Assembly (NCBI RefSeq): GCF_025318105.1
Contig: NZ_JAOANI010000012.1
Location: 62,001 to 126,000, forward strand
DNA from: Venatoribacter pacificus
GTDB taxonomy: Bacteria > Pseudomonadota > Gammaproteobacteria > Pseudomonadales > Oceanobacteraceae
Reading direction: 5' to 3'
DNA length: 64,000 nt
The position numbers and the translations under genes were made by a program. Each line of letters opens with the position of its first letter. Positions within the stretch are counted from its first letter, which is position 1. This document shows, in pieces, positions 25,991 to 34,693 of the stretch. The notes beneath the pieces are model-generated. The model was not told the DNA's origin. It saw nothing but the letters and a program-made list of their open reading frames with translations, and made no database searches.

Positions 25991-27199
25991 CTATACCCGA
26001 TCCGTGGCGTAATGCACGAGATTTGATGCGAGGTCCCCAAGCGCCAACAGCTGCTGCTGCCAGGCCTGTGAATGGGCCTGCCAGAGCGGTAATTGTTGCA
26101 GCACCTCACACCAGTCTGCATGGGTGTCGGAGCCATTAAACGGTACCGCCAAAGGGGCCTGATTCCAGTACCTGAATGCCGTCATCAGCAGCGACGATAA
26201 TGAGGGTTTATCACCACTCTCAAAGCGCTTCGTGCCGTGCAGATAATGCTGCAGAAAAGCGTCCAGCTTAAGCAGATGTGCATCATCTTCCTGACGGTAA
26301 ATATGCCACAGCATCGGTTTGCCCAACATCTGCGCACGCACGAACGATTCTTCTCCGCGCACAAAATTCAGGTCGCACATCGCCAGCAACTGGTCATAAC
26401 GTTGCTGCGACATAAACGGCATCACAGAAATATTTAATGATGCGCGGCGATAGGTATTACCTGCCGCCGTCACTTCGCCTAGCCAGGCATCCAGACCGGC
26501 CGATATACGCCCCGCCGGAACCAACAGATGCACGCTCTGCGGGTGCGCGGCCAACGCATCCAGCAACCCTTCCAGTGCCGGGTTTTCATAGGCAAACAGG
26601 CTGATCTGCAACGCGCATCCGGCCAGAGTTTCCGCCAGACCAAATTCGGCCAGAAACGCCTGCCGTGCCAGCGGCTGCGCCATGTGTTGCGGCAACAACG
26701 CCAACTCCGGTTCATACAACAGGCCACCGGTACCGGCGACAAAACCGGGAAAGAAAAAGGTCTTGCTCATGTTGTGCACCGGCGATTGGCTGAGATGAAA
26801 GCCAGGCACCCAATCTTCGGCACTCAGATACTCCAGATTAATCCAGCACGCGGCCTGACGGCGCTGCGCCATGGCGGCGATATAACGGTCGGGTAACTCA
26901 CAGGCAAAGGCCTCAATCACCACATCACCGGTCTGCTGCGGACTGAGCGGCGCAAAGTCCTCTGTCCAGTGACGGATAATAATGCCCTGCTGTTGTTGCT
27001 CGGCCTGGTTGATATCCAGCGCCGGACACAAGGCGCAAAAACTGACCAGATCATCCACCCACAGCGTTACCTGCTGACCATGCTGCTGACGTAATTGCCG
27101 GGCAAGACGCCAGCACACACCGATATCGCCGAAGTTATCGATCACCCGGCAGAACAAATGCCAGTGGCGGACGGGCGGCAAATCAGGCATGACGGTCAT
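25991..27199 (-). CDS. earP: EF-P arginine rhamnosyltransferase EarP
   Basis: About 402 residues. Glycosyltransferase (GT-B fold, GT104) that transfers rhamnose from dTDP-beta-L-rhamnose to Arg32 of EF-P. Diagnostic blocks: FCRVIDNFGDIGVCWRLARQL at the N-terminus (contains the acceptor-activating Asp) and FVRGEESFVRAQ toward the C-terminus (nucleotide-sugar site; RGEDSFVRAQ in most homologues). Candidate starts are ATG 27199 and ATG 27190; a longer frame to 27256 adds residues unlike the family. The dTDP-rhamnose biosynthesis genes it needs are not in the window. Confidence 0.95.
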   Translation of the reverse strand: MTVMPDLPPVRHWHLFCRVIDNFGDIGVCWRLARQLRQQHGQQVTLWVDDLVSFCALCPALDINQAEQQQQGIIIRHWTEDFAPLSPQQTGDVVIEAFACELPDRYIAAMAQRRQAACWINLEYLSAEDWVPGFHLSQSPVHNMSKTFFFPGFVAGTGGLLYEPELALLPQHMAQPLARQAFLAEFGLAETLAGCALQISLFAYENPALEGLLDALAAHPQSVHLLVPAGRISAGLDAWLGEVTAAGNTYRRASLNISVMPFMSQQRYDQLLAMCDLNFVRGEESFVRAQMLGKPMLWHIYRQEDDAHLLKLDAFLQHYLHGTKRFESGDKPSLSSLLMTAFRYWNQAPLAVPFNGSDTHADWCEVLQQLPLWQAHSQAWQQQLLALGDLASNLVHYATDRV

Positions 27200-27417
27200 G
27201 GGCAGCATCCATAGGCAAGGGCATATAGTGATGGGGGATACACAGGGTGTGTGCATGAAAGCTGAAAAAGGGCGTCATGATAAGAGCAGATGAGTTGTGA
27301 ATGAAGTCGGCCACGATGCCGGTAACGGCTCAATTTGACAAAAATTCATACCTGGGACTGATCTCAGTGACATTTCTCTGCTAGTCTGTGGAAACATTGG
27401 CTAACAAACAACCAATC

Positions 27418-28197
27418 ATGGGTACAGTATCGCGTCTTTTCTGGCTGATAACCGCATTCATGCTCTTGTCAGCGCCAGCATCAGCGGAGCCTGCTTCCGG
27501 CAACCAATCTGCTGCCTTAACCAACGGCCAGTTTGCACCTGACACCCTGGTGATCGGCGTGGAAACGACCGACTATGCACCCTACTACCATATACAAAAT
27601 GACCGCTACAGTGGTCTGGCACGGGATATCCTCGATAGCTTTCTGACCGATGCCCACCTGATGGCCGATTATTATCCGCTGCCGGTGCCACGCTTGTTTA
27701 TGTTATTTACCCAACAACAGCTCGACTTTAAATTCCCCGATAATCCTCAGTGGTCAGAAAACCTCAAAGCCGGACTCACCATCCACTACAGCCAGCCGGT
27801 GGTGCAGGTGACCGAAGCGGTGATGATACTCAAAGATCATCAGGGGCCGGTGCGTAATATCGGCACCATTCTGGGCTTCACCACCCCCGGTATTAATGCA
27901 GAAATTAAACGGGGAGAGCTGTCCCTGACTCAGGTAAATGGCATGGAGCAGATGCTGAAAATGCTGGAAAACCAGCGCATTGACGGTATCTATTTCAATA
28001 CCCGTGTGGCGCAGGAAGCGGCCACTGAACGCGCAGAACCTTTAACTCTGATCACGCTGAACAGCATTGCCCCCTACCGTTATGCTTATTATTTATCGAG
28101 CATCAAACACCCACAATTGATCGAGCGCTTTGACCGTTTTATGCAGGAAAACCCGGAGGTCATCCGGGCGATACGCCAAAGCTACAGCGTTCCCTGA
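27418..28197 (+). CDS. Periplasmic substrate-binding protein (family 3-like)
   Basis: About 259 residues. Start 27418 gives a clean signal peptide (MGTVSRLFWLITAFMLLSAP then ASA cleavage); a GTG at 27388 adds ten residues. The mature part begins a type II periplasmic-binding fold (LVIGVETTDYAPYYH, YSGLARDILDSFL) as in amino-acid-binding proteins and solute-sensing relatives. There is no ABC permease or ATPase nearby, so it may be an orphan sensor-type protein; this is common in marine gammaproteobacteria. Ligand unknown. Its 3' end overlaps the convergent next gene by 16 bases. Confidence 0.8.
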   Translation: MGTVSRLFWLITAFMLLSAPASAEPASGNQSAALTNGQFAPDTLVIGVETTDYAPYYHIQNDRYSGLARDILDSFLTDAHLMADYYPLPVPRLFMLFTQQQLDFKFPDNPQWSENLKAGLTIHYSQPVVQVTEAVMILKDHQGPVRNIGTILGFTTPGINAEIKRGELSLTQVNGMEQMLKMLENQRIDGIYFNTRVAQEAATERAEPLTLITLNSIAPYRYAYYLSSIKHPQLIERFDRFMQENPEVIRAIRQSYSVP

Positions 28198-28637
28198 ACG
28201 TCGTCAGCGCGCAATAACGGGTCCAGTGCTGTGGCCAGTTCAAAACCTTCCTCTTTAAGCCAGCGCAAGGCAGCATCAGTGTCGGCAAAAGCGCGGCGAT
28301 GAAAGTCCTGCTCCGACTCCGTTACCATGTCTTCGAGCTGTAACTTCTTCAATAATGATGGCGTGTAAACATGGGCGGCGCGGCGCAAACCATGCTCAAT
28401 GCACCAATGCACCAAAACCTCAATAATCGGTCCCATTTCCGGCACACCCAACTGCCATTCATCCAGCAGAACCATGTGCCCCCAGGGAGAGGATGACAGC
28501 TCCGCGGCATGCTCACGCAAGGCCTTGTCAAAAGCCCGCGCTGCTTCTTCATTCCAGCTGCCGGATAAACGGGCGACCAGAATATTACCATTGGTGGTTA
28601 TAACAAACTCGCCATGCTGGATCCGCGTGTTAAGCAT
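28182..28637 (-). CDS. Unknown protein, possibly STAS/SpoIIAA-like
   Basis: 151 residues, no signal peptide. The opening HGEFVITTNGNILVARLSGSWNEEAARAF and the later HMVLLDEWQLG and RRAAHVYTP pattern (strand-helix alternation) resembles small STAS/SpoIIAA-like proteins of marine bacteria, but I cannot name a family with certainty. Monocistronic; convergent with the binding protein and divergent from the photolyase operon. Confidence 0.65.
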   Translation of the reverse strand: MLNTRIQHGEFVITTNGNILVARLSGSWNEEAARAFDKALREHAAELSSSPWGHMVLLDEWQLGVPEMGPIIEVLVHWCIEHGLRRAAHVYTPSLLKKLQLEDMVTESEQDFHRRAFADTDAALRWLKEEGFELATALDPLLRADDVQGTL

Positions 28638-28804
28638 AGAAATTCCCAGAACCTGTGGTCACGAATAGGCGTACTGCCTGCCCTGTATAATTAACCCGGC
28701 GGCATAACCGGTCAAGCTGCTGCGCGGAATACGGCAGGAAAATCAGCGCGACACGGTTGTCCGCAGGGCATCACGTGTCTGGCAAAAGCAACGATAAAGC
28801 TATA

Positions 28805-28842
28805 CATTAGTTATACATCAAGCTTCCTATGTATAACTAATG
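28805..28842. promoter_or_regulatory. Perfect 14-bp dyad over photolyase start, LitR-like operator
   Basis: CATTAGTTATACAT (28805-28818) and ATGTATAACTAATG (28829-28842) are exact inverted repeats separated by 10 bases. The core can be written TATACA-N12-TGTATA. From memory, class II LitR light-response regulators (MerR family) of Pseudomonas bind T(G/A)TACA-N12-TGTA(C/T)A, which this fits exactly. A second TATACAT lies at 28801-28807. The right arm runs into the start codon of the first photolyase gene, so a bound protein would block initiation. No litR gene is in the window. Confidence 0.7.
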
Positions 28843-30402
28843 CCAAAACTGGGTCTTATTCTCGCCGATCAACTTACCCCCTCGCTGGCCAGCCTGCGCG
28901 CGCTGAACCCGCAACAGGACATACTGCTGCTGGCGGAAGTGGCGGAAGAAACCACCTACGTTGCCCACCATGTGCAGAAAATTGCCCTGCTGTTTTCGGC
29001 GATGCGTCACTTTGCTGAAGAACTAAGGCGTGCTGGCTGGACCGTGATATACCGCCCGCTGGATGCACCGGATAATGACCACAGTCTGCTGAATGTGGTG
29101 CAGCGCACCGTCACTGCGCAAGGCTGTAGCGAGCTGGTGCTGACCCAGTGTGGCGAATACCGCCTGCAGCACGCCATGAACAACGAATGGTCAGCGCAGC
29201 TTGGCGTGCCGCTACAGGTTTTCGAAGACGACCGCTTTATCTGCCTAACCGCCGACTTTTCCCGCTGGGCCAACGGCCGCAAACAGTTGCGCATGGAATA
29301 CTTCTACCGCGATATGCGGCGCAAAACTGGTCTGCTGATGGACGGCGACCAACCCGTTGGCGGGCAATGGAATTTCGATGCCGACAACCGCGCCGCCTAC
29401 AAAGGCGAAGTGCCGGTGCCGGACGCCCTGAACTTCAGCCGCGATGCTATCGATAACGACGTACTTGAGCTGGTGAGCAACCGCTTCGCTCAACCGCACA
29501 ATCAGCATCCCGGCCAGCTACACCCCTTCCGCTGGGCGACCACACGTGAGCAGGCGCTCACGGCGCTGGAGCATTTTATTCAACATCGCCTGCCGCATTT
29601 TGGCCGCTATCAGGATGCCATGGTCAGCCGTGAGGCACTTGGCGAGCGTGCCGACACTCTGTTTCACAGCCTGCTGTCGCCCTATATCAATTGCGGCCTG
29701 CTGACACCACTGGAAGTGTGCAAAGCCGCTGAAGCGGCGTATTTCCACGGCCAGGTGCCACTGGCCGCCGCCGAAGGATTTATCCGCCAGATCATCGGCT
29801 GGCGCGAATATGTGCGCGGCATTTACTGGGCCTATATGCCGCAATACGCCAGCCGTAACAGCCAGCACAATGACCGTGCCCTGCCGCACTATTACTGGAG
29901 TGGCAACACCCAAATGCACTGCATGAGTGAGTGCTTCCGTACCACCTTTGATAACGCCTACGCGCACCATATTCAGCGTTTAATGGTGACGGGCAATTTC
30001 GCCCTGCTGGCCGGAATCCGCCCGCAGGAGATTTGCGACTGGTATCTGGCGGTCTACGCCGACGCCTACGACTGGGTAGAGCTGCCCAATACGCTGGGCA
30101 TGATGATGCACGCCGACGGCGGCCTTTTGGGCAGCAAACCTTACTGCGCTTCCGGCAGTTATATTGCTCGCCAGTCTGACTATTGCGGCCATTGCCGCTA
30201 CAACGTCAAAACCAGCGACCAGCCGGACAGCTGCCCGTTCAACAGCCTGTACTGGCACTTTTTAATCCGCCACCGCGACAGCTTCGCACGTAATCCGCGC
30301 ATGGCCATGATGTATCGCAGTTATGAGCGCATGGCAGAAACCAAACAGCAGGCCATTCTGGCCCGGGCAGAGCACTGCCTGATCAATCTGGAGGCGTTGT
30401 AA
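28840..30402 (+). CDS. FeS-type bacterial cryptochrome/photolyase (PhrB-like)
   Basis: 520 residues, flavoprotein of the FeS-BCP / CryB group (prokaryotic 6-4 photolyases). The N-terminus GLILADQLTPSLASL is typical of this group rather than of CPD photolyases. Toward the C-terminus the Cys of IRPQEICDWY, plus YCAS-proximal CGHCRYN and SCPFN, provide the ligands for a [4Fe-4S] cluster. Family members bind FAD and repair 6-4 photoproducts with blue light. First gene of a four-gene repair operon; the putative operator lies over its start. It stops 2 bases before the DUF2256 gene. Confidence 0.9.
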   Translation: MPKLGLILADQLTPSLASLRALNPQQDILLLAEVAEETTYVAHHVQKIALLFSAMRHFAEELRRAGWTVIYRPLDAPDNDHSLLNVVQRTVTAQGCSELVLTQCGEYRLQHAMNNEWSAQLGVPLQVFEDDRFICLTADFSRWANGRKQLRMEYFYRDMRRKTGLLMDGDQPVGGQWNFDADNRAAYKGEVPVPDALNFSRDAIDNDVLELVSNRFAQPHNQHPGQLHPFRWATTREQALTALEHFIQHRLPHFGRYQDAMVSREALGERADTLFHSLLSPYINCGLLTPLEVCKAAEAAYFHGQVPLAAAEGFIRQIIGWREYVRGIYWAYMPQYASRNSQHNDRALPHYYWSGNTQMHCMSECFRTTFDNAYAHHIQRLMVTGNFALLAGIRPQEICDWYLAVYADAYDWVELPNTLGMMMHADGGLLGSKPYCASGSYIARQSDYCGHCRYNVKTSDQPDSCPFNSLYWHFLIRHRDSFARNPRMAMMYRSYERMAETKQQAILARAEHCLINLEAL

Positions 30403-30404
30403 CC

Positions 30405-30605
30405 ATGAGCGTCGCGGATGGCTTCCGTAACCCACACAACCTGCCGGTAAAAACCTGTCTTCAATGCCACCGTCCCTTTTGCTGGCGGCGCAAATGGGCG
30501 CGCAGCTGGGACGAGGTAAAGTACTGCAGCAAAGGTTGCAAACACAGGGCACAAAAAACACCGGCCAATATATGCGCCGCCGGTTCGGTGGAGGATGAAT
30601 TCTGA
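30405..30605 (+). CDS. DUF2256 small Cys-rich protein
   Basis: 66 residues. The whole conserved region is present: KTCLQCHRPFCWRRKWARSW then DEVKYCSKGCKHRA, with two CxxC-type pairs that could bind zinc. DUF2256 genes are very often next to FeS-type photolyase/cryptochrome genes, but no function is known. Start lies 2 bases after the previous stop; the TGA overlaps the next ATG (TGATG), so translation is coupled. A role in assembly or nucleic-acid handling of the photolyases is only inference. Confidence 0.9.
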   Translation: MSVADGFRNPHNLPVKTCLQCHRPFCWRRKWARSWDEVKYCSKGCKHRAQKTPANICAAGSVEDEF

Positions 30606-32008
30606 TGACTTCACCACCAGCGTCACAGAATCTGATCAATCTGGTATGGCTGCGCAATGATCTGCGCCTGCATGACCAGCCCATATTCAACACACTGGCA
30701 GCGCAGTCCAACGGCCCCGGTCTGGCCGTCGCTTTTATTCTGCCAGCGTATTGGCAACAGCCTGACAGACAGGGTCAGACCCGACTGGGGCTGGCGAAAA
30801 CCCGTTTTCTGCGCGCCTGCCTGATTGATCTGCAGCGCAGCCTGTATGACCAGAATATCCGCCTGAATCTGCTCTACGGCGAGCCGGTTGAGTTACTGCG
30901 CCGCTGGTACGCCCAGCAACCCTTTCATCTGCACACCGCCTGTGCACAGGCACCGGAAGAGGCTGCCTGGCTGGAGCAAATCGCGACATTTGCGCCACTC
31001 AGTACTTACACCACCCACACCTTGTTCAGCGCCGGGCAACTGGCGCCGCTGCTTAACGACGCAGACTGGCCAGCCAGTTACAGCGCCTTCAGCCGCTGGC
31101 TGGATAAGTACCAGCGGCTTGCGGACATCGCCACGCCATTGCCCCCCTCGCTGTTGCGCGCCGATCCGTATGAGGCGCCATTCCGCGCCGCCGTACAGTG
31201 GCCCGATCATCAGCTGCATCAAATGCCGCCCTGGTGCGGACGGGTGCCGGTGAATACATTTCACGGTGGGGAAGACGCCGGGGTACGCCACCTCAGCCGT
31301 TACTTATGGCGTGACAACGCTATCCGCCATTACAAAGACAGCCGTAATCAGCTCGGCGGTCCGGGCTTTGCCAGCCAGCTCAGTCCCTGGCTGGCCTGGG
31401 GCGCACTGTCGGTGCGTAAGGTATGGGCCGAGATTGTGCGCTGGGAAACGAACAACCAAGACCATGAACACAGCGGCTGGCTGAAGAAAGAACTGTTGTG
31501 GCGCGAGTATTTTCACTGGACGCTGCGCATCAAAGGGTCTGCGCTGTTCCAGAATCCTGCCCCCGCAGCGTTTGATCAGCAACGCTGGCAGGCCTGGTGT
31601 GAAGCCCGCACCGGCTACCCGGTGATTGATGCCGGTCTGCGCGAACTGATTCACACCGGCTACAGCGCCAACCGCATGCGTCAATGGCTGGCGAGCTTCT
31701 TTATTCACCAACTGGGGCTCGACTGGCGACTCGGTGCGCGCTTTTTTGAGCAACATCTGATCGATGCCGATGTTGCCAGCAACTGGGGCAACTGGGCTTA
31801 CATCGCCGGTTGCGGTCAGGACCCGCGCGGCGGTCGCTGTTTTAACCTCAACAAACAGCTGGAACTGTACGACCCGCACCTCACGCATCTGCAGCAATGG
31901 TTGCCGGAACTGAGCAGCGTAACCCTGAGCCAGGTGCAACAGCATCAGAGCGCTGGCCCGACACTGTCTTTGTGGCCGGCCCCCCTATCCCTGCCAGCAG
32001 CAACCTGA
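30605..32008 (+). CDS. Cryptochrome/photolyase, DASH type
   Basis: 467 residues. N-terminal antenna-binding alpha/beta domain (LVWLRNDLRLHDQP), then the FAD domain with ELLWREYFHW, NRMRQWLASFFIH and DVASNWGNWAYIAGCGQDPR followed by GGRCFNLNKQ. The Asn-Trp-Ala-Tyr and GNDPRG-like block is characteristic of CRY-DASH, which repairs cyclobutane dimers preferentially in single-stranded DNA. A CPD-photolyase annotation is an acceptable alternative. Coupled to DUF2256 upstream; 10 bases separate it from the next gene. Confidence 0.9.
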   Translation: MTSPPASQNLINLVWLRNDLRLHDQPIFNTLAAQSNGPGLAVAFILPAYWQQPDRQGQTRLGLAKTRFLRACLIDLQRSLYDQNIRLNLLYGEPVELLRRWYAQQPFHLHTACAQAPEEAAWLEQIATFAPLSTYTTHTLFSAGQLAPLLNDADWPASYSAFSRWLDKYQRLADIATPLPPSLLRADPYEAPFRAAVQWPDHQLHQMPPWCGRVPVNTFHGGEDAGVRHLSRYLWRDNAIRHYKDSRNQLGGPGFASQLSPWLAWGALSVRKVWAEIVRWETNNQDHEHSGWLKKELLWREYFHWTLRIKGSALFQNPAPAAFDQQRWQAWCEARTGYPVIDAGLRELIHTGYSANRMRQWLASFFIHQLGLDWRLGARFFEQHLIDADVASNWGNWAYIAGCGQDPRGGRCFNLNKQLELYDPHLTHLQQWLPELSSVTLSQVQQHQSAGPTLSLWPAPLSLPAAT

Positions 32009-32018
32009 GGCGCTACTG

Positions 32019-33605
32019 ATGCTGCATCTGGTCTGGTTAAAACGTGATCTGCGCCTGCACGATCATGCCGCGCTGGCGGCCGCCATCAGCGCTGTACGCC
32101 AGCAGGGTGGACGCCTTGCTTTGCTGTACGCCATCGAACCCGGCGTCTGGAGCCAGCCTGACAGCAGCCTGCGCCAGTGGCAGTTTGTGCGCGAAGCACT
32201 GTTCGATCTGCAGCAGCAGTTAACGCAGGATGCAGCGTTATGGTGTTTACGCGGCAATATGCCCGATGTGCTGCAGAGGCTGTGGCAACAGCAGCAGGCA
32301 AAAGGGCAATCCTTCTCTCTCTACAGCCATGAAGAAACCGGCAACCTGTTCAGTTATCGTCGCGATCAGGCCGTCAGGCAGTGGTGCCGGAAACACCAAA
32401 TAACCTGGCATGAGTACGCCCAGAATGGCGTACGCCGTGCCAGCCGCAGCCGTCCCCACAGTCGCGATGACTGGGCTGCCCACTGGGCCGCGTTTATGGA
32501 ACAGGCGCAACACGCCATGCCGTTGCTCAGCGAGTGTCCGTGGCTGCCCTGCCCGCTGCCGGATGCATTGCCGGTAACAGCACTGCCCACCAACCTCGGT
32601 TACGATCAGACCCCCTGCCCCGGTCGCCAACCCGGTGGGCGCAGTGCCGCACTGGCCCTGCTCAGCAGTTTTCTGCACAGCCGCGGGCGTTTTTACCGTG
32701 GCTCATTAGGCTCACCGCTGACGGCCGAACACCATGCTTCACGCTTAAGTCCTTATCTGGCCTGGGGCTGCCTGAGTGTGCGTGAAGTGCTGCAGGCGGT
32801 GCGCGCCGCCCAACAACAGGCACCGGATACACGCTGGCGCAACAGTCTGGCGGCATTCGAATCACGCTTATGGTGGCACTGCCATTTTATTCAGAAGCTG
32901 GAAGACGAACCGCTGCAGGAACAACAACCGCTGCATCCGGCCTGGGCCGGAGTGCGGCAGTTTAACTCGGCGTGGTACGCGGCCTGGGCTAACGGCCAGA
33001 CGGGCTGGCCACTGGCCGATGCCTGCATGAAGTACTTACAGCACCATGGCTGGCTCAACTTCCGCATGCGCGCGATGCTTATGTCACTGGCCAGCTACCC
33101 GCTGTGGCTGCCCTGGCAACAACCTGCGCTGCATCTGGCGCGCTGGTTTACCGACTATGAACCCGGCATTCATTACCCGCAGGTGCAGATGCAATCAGGC
33201 ACCACCGGCATTAACCCGCCACGTATGTACAACCCCACCCTGCAGGCACAGAAACAAGACCCGCAGGGCGTCTTTATCCGCCGCTGGCTGCCGCAACTGG
33301 CACAGGTGCCGGACAGCTGGATTCATCAGCCCTGGAGCATGAGTCAGCGCTTACAGGCACAGTGTGGGGTGACGATTGGCCGTGACTATCCTGCACCACT
33401 TGTCCATTTTGAACAGGCTACACGCCAGGCCCGCGAGCACATCCGTCAACTGCGCCAGCAACCGGCGTATCGCCATACCGCCATGGATATTGGTCAGCAG
33501 CACGGTTCACGTAAACGCCGTCAGAGCCGTGCGGTAAAAAGCGGTGATAGCAAAAGCGGCAGCAGCAAAATCAAAGCCAGCCCGGATCAGCTCGACCTGT
33601 TCTGA
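32019..33605 (+). CDS. Third photolyase/cryptochrome with C-terminal clamp-binding-like motif
   Basis: 528 residues. N-terminal LVWLKRDLRLHDHAAL antenna domain, a HEETGNLFSYRRD block, then FAD-domain motifs RLSPYLAWGCLSVREV, FRMRAMLMSLASYPLW and GTTGINPPRMYNP. This subgroup differs from classical CPD photolyase and from DASH; it is usually annotated deoxyribodipyrimidine photolyase/FAD-binding protein. The last ~45 residues are basic and Ser/Lys-rich (KRRQSRAVKSGDSKSG) and end exactly in QLDLF, which matches the QL(S/D)LF consensus for binding the DNA-polymerase beta clamp. That would recruit the enzyme to replication forks. Last gene of the operon. Confidence 0.88.
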   Translation: MLHLVWLKRDLRLHDHAALAAAISAVRQQGGRLALLYAIEPGVWSQPDSSLRQWQFVREALFDLQQQLTQDAALWCLRGNMPDVLQRLWQQQQAKGQSFSLYSHEETGNLFSYRRDQAVRQWCRKHQITWHEYAQNGVRRASRSRPHSRDDWAAHWAAFMEQAQHAMPLLSECPWLPCPLPDALPVTALPTNLGYDQTPCPGRQPGGRSAALALLSSFLHSRGRFYRGSLGSPLTAEHHASRLSPYLAWGCLSVREVLQAVRAAQQQAPDTRWRNSLAAFESRLWWHCHFIQKLEDEPLQEQQPLHPAWAGVRQFNSAWYAAWANGQTGWPLADACMKYLQHHGWLNFRMRAMLMSLASYPLWLPWQQPALHLARWFTDYEPGIHYPQVQMQSGTTGINPPRMYNPTLQAQKQDPQGVFIRRWLPQLAQVPDSWIHQPWSMSQRLQAQCGVTIGRDYPAPLVHFEQATRQAREHIRQLRQQPAYRHTAMDIGQQHGSRKRRQSRAVKSGDSKSGSSKIKASPDQLDLF

Positions 33606-33714
33606 ATCATAGTTAAAAACTTAATAAGGGATCGTTTTAATAAAATAGATTCTATTATCAGTACCACTACAATAAAGCCATCAACACAACAGATTCCGGC
33701 TCAGTGAGGTTTTC

Positions 33715-34644
33715 ATGGACATCGGCCAACGCCCCAACCATCAATGGATGGCGATCTTTCGCCAGCATGTCATCGAACACCCGTACATTGCCGCTGCGCT
33801 GGCTACGGCCCTGACACTGGTCATCGTGTTGCTGGTGCAGAGTCTGATCCACGTACTGACCACCGACAGCAACCTGTTTACCCGTTATGCCTTGCTGGGC
33901 GGCAGTGCCGGTTTTATCGCCACGGCGCTGGGCGCTTTACCTGCCTTAATGCTGAAAAGAATCCCGCAGGCGGCGGAAGATGCGATGCTCGGCTTTGCCG
34001 CCGGTATGATGCTCGCAGCCTCGGCATTTTCGCTGCTGTTACCCGGTATTGAAGCCGGTACGGAGTTATTGCAAAGCGCTACACAGGGCGGGCTGATCGT
34101 GGTGTTCGGTATGTTTATGGGTGTGGCGCTGATGCTCGGGCTGGATGAATTTACCCCGCATGAACATGACAAAACCGGCCCCTGCGGTCCGGGCCACGAG
34201 CGCTGCGGTAAAGCCTGGTTATTCGTGTTCGCCATTGCCCTGCACAATCTGCCGGAAGGTATGGCGGTGGGGGTCAGCTTTGCCCAGGGCGATTTAACCG
34301 TGGGTCTGCCATTGGCGACGGCCATTGCCCTGCAGGATATTCCCGAAGGTCTGGCAGTTGCGCTCACGCTGCGCGCCGCCGGTTTCAGCCCGTTGTTTGC
34401 GGTATTGGTTGCCGCCGGCAGCGGTTTGCTGGAACCGGTCGGAGCATTATTGGGTGTAAGCCTGGGGGGCGGATTATTACTCGCCTATCCGATCGGACTT
34501 GGACTGGCCGCTGGTGCTATGTTGTTTGTGGTGTCCCATGAAGTGATTCCGGAAACCCACCGCAATGGCCACCAGACCATCGCCACACTGGGGTTAATGG
34601 TCGGTTTTGCCTTAATGATGATTCTGGATACCACGCTCGGTTAA
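33715..34644 (+). CDS. ZIP family metal transporter
   Basis: 309 residues, eight or nine predicted membrane segments. The transport-site motifs HNLPEGMAVG and QDIPEGLAVAL in TM4/TM5 are canonical for ZIP proteins of the ZupT/GufA kind that import Zn2+ or other divalent metals. A cytoplasmic loop rich in His/Cys (PHEHDKTGPCGPGHERCGK) may bind metal. An N-terminal membrane segment precedes the common core. The AT-rich gap upstream (33606-33714) probably holds its promoter. Dps follows 49 bases downstream. Confidence 0.92.
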   Translation: MDIGQRPNHQWMAIFRQHVIEHPYIAAALATALTLVIVLLVQSLIHVLTTDSNLFTRYALLGGSAGFIATALGALPALMLKRIPQAAEDAMLGFAAGMMLAASAFSLLLPGIEAGTELLQSATQGGLIVVFGMFMGVALMLGLDEFTPHEHDKTGPCGPGHERCGKAWLFVFAIALHNLPEGMAVGVSFAQGDLTVGLPLATAIALQDIPEGLAVALTLRAAGFSPLFAVLVAAGSGLLEPVGALLGVSLGGGLLLAYPIGLGLAAGAMLFVVSHEVIPETHRNGHQTIATLGLMVGFALMMILDTTLG

Positions 34645-34693
34645 GAGCGAGCCCAAAAGACTACTTTTATCAAAGCAACCGCAGGAGCAGCTT

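Noticed and set aside
29518..29970. 150-codon minus-strand frame inside the FeS photolyase gene
   Set aside because: Antisense shadow; GC-rich genes often leave such open frames.
31304..31945. 213-codon minus-strand frame inside the DASH gene
   Set aside because: Antisense shadow with no recognisable domain.
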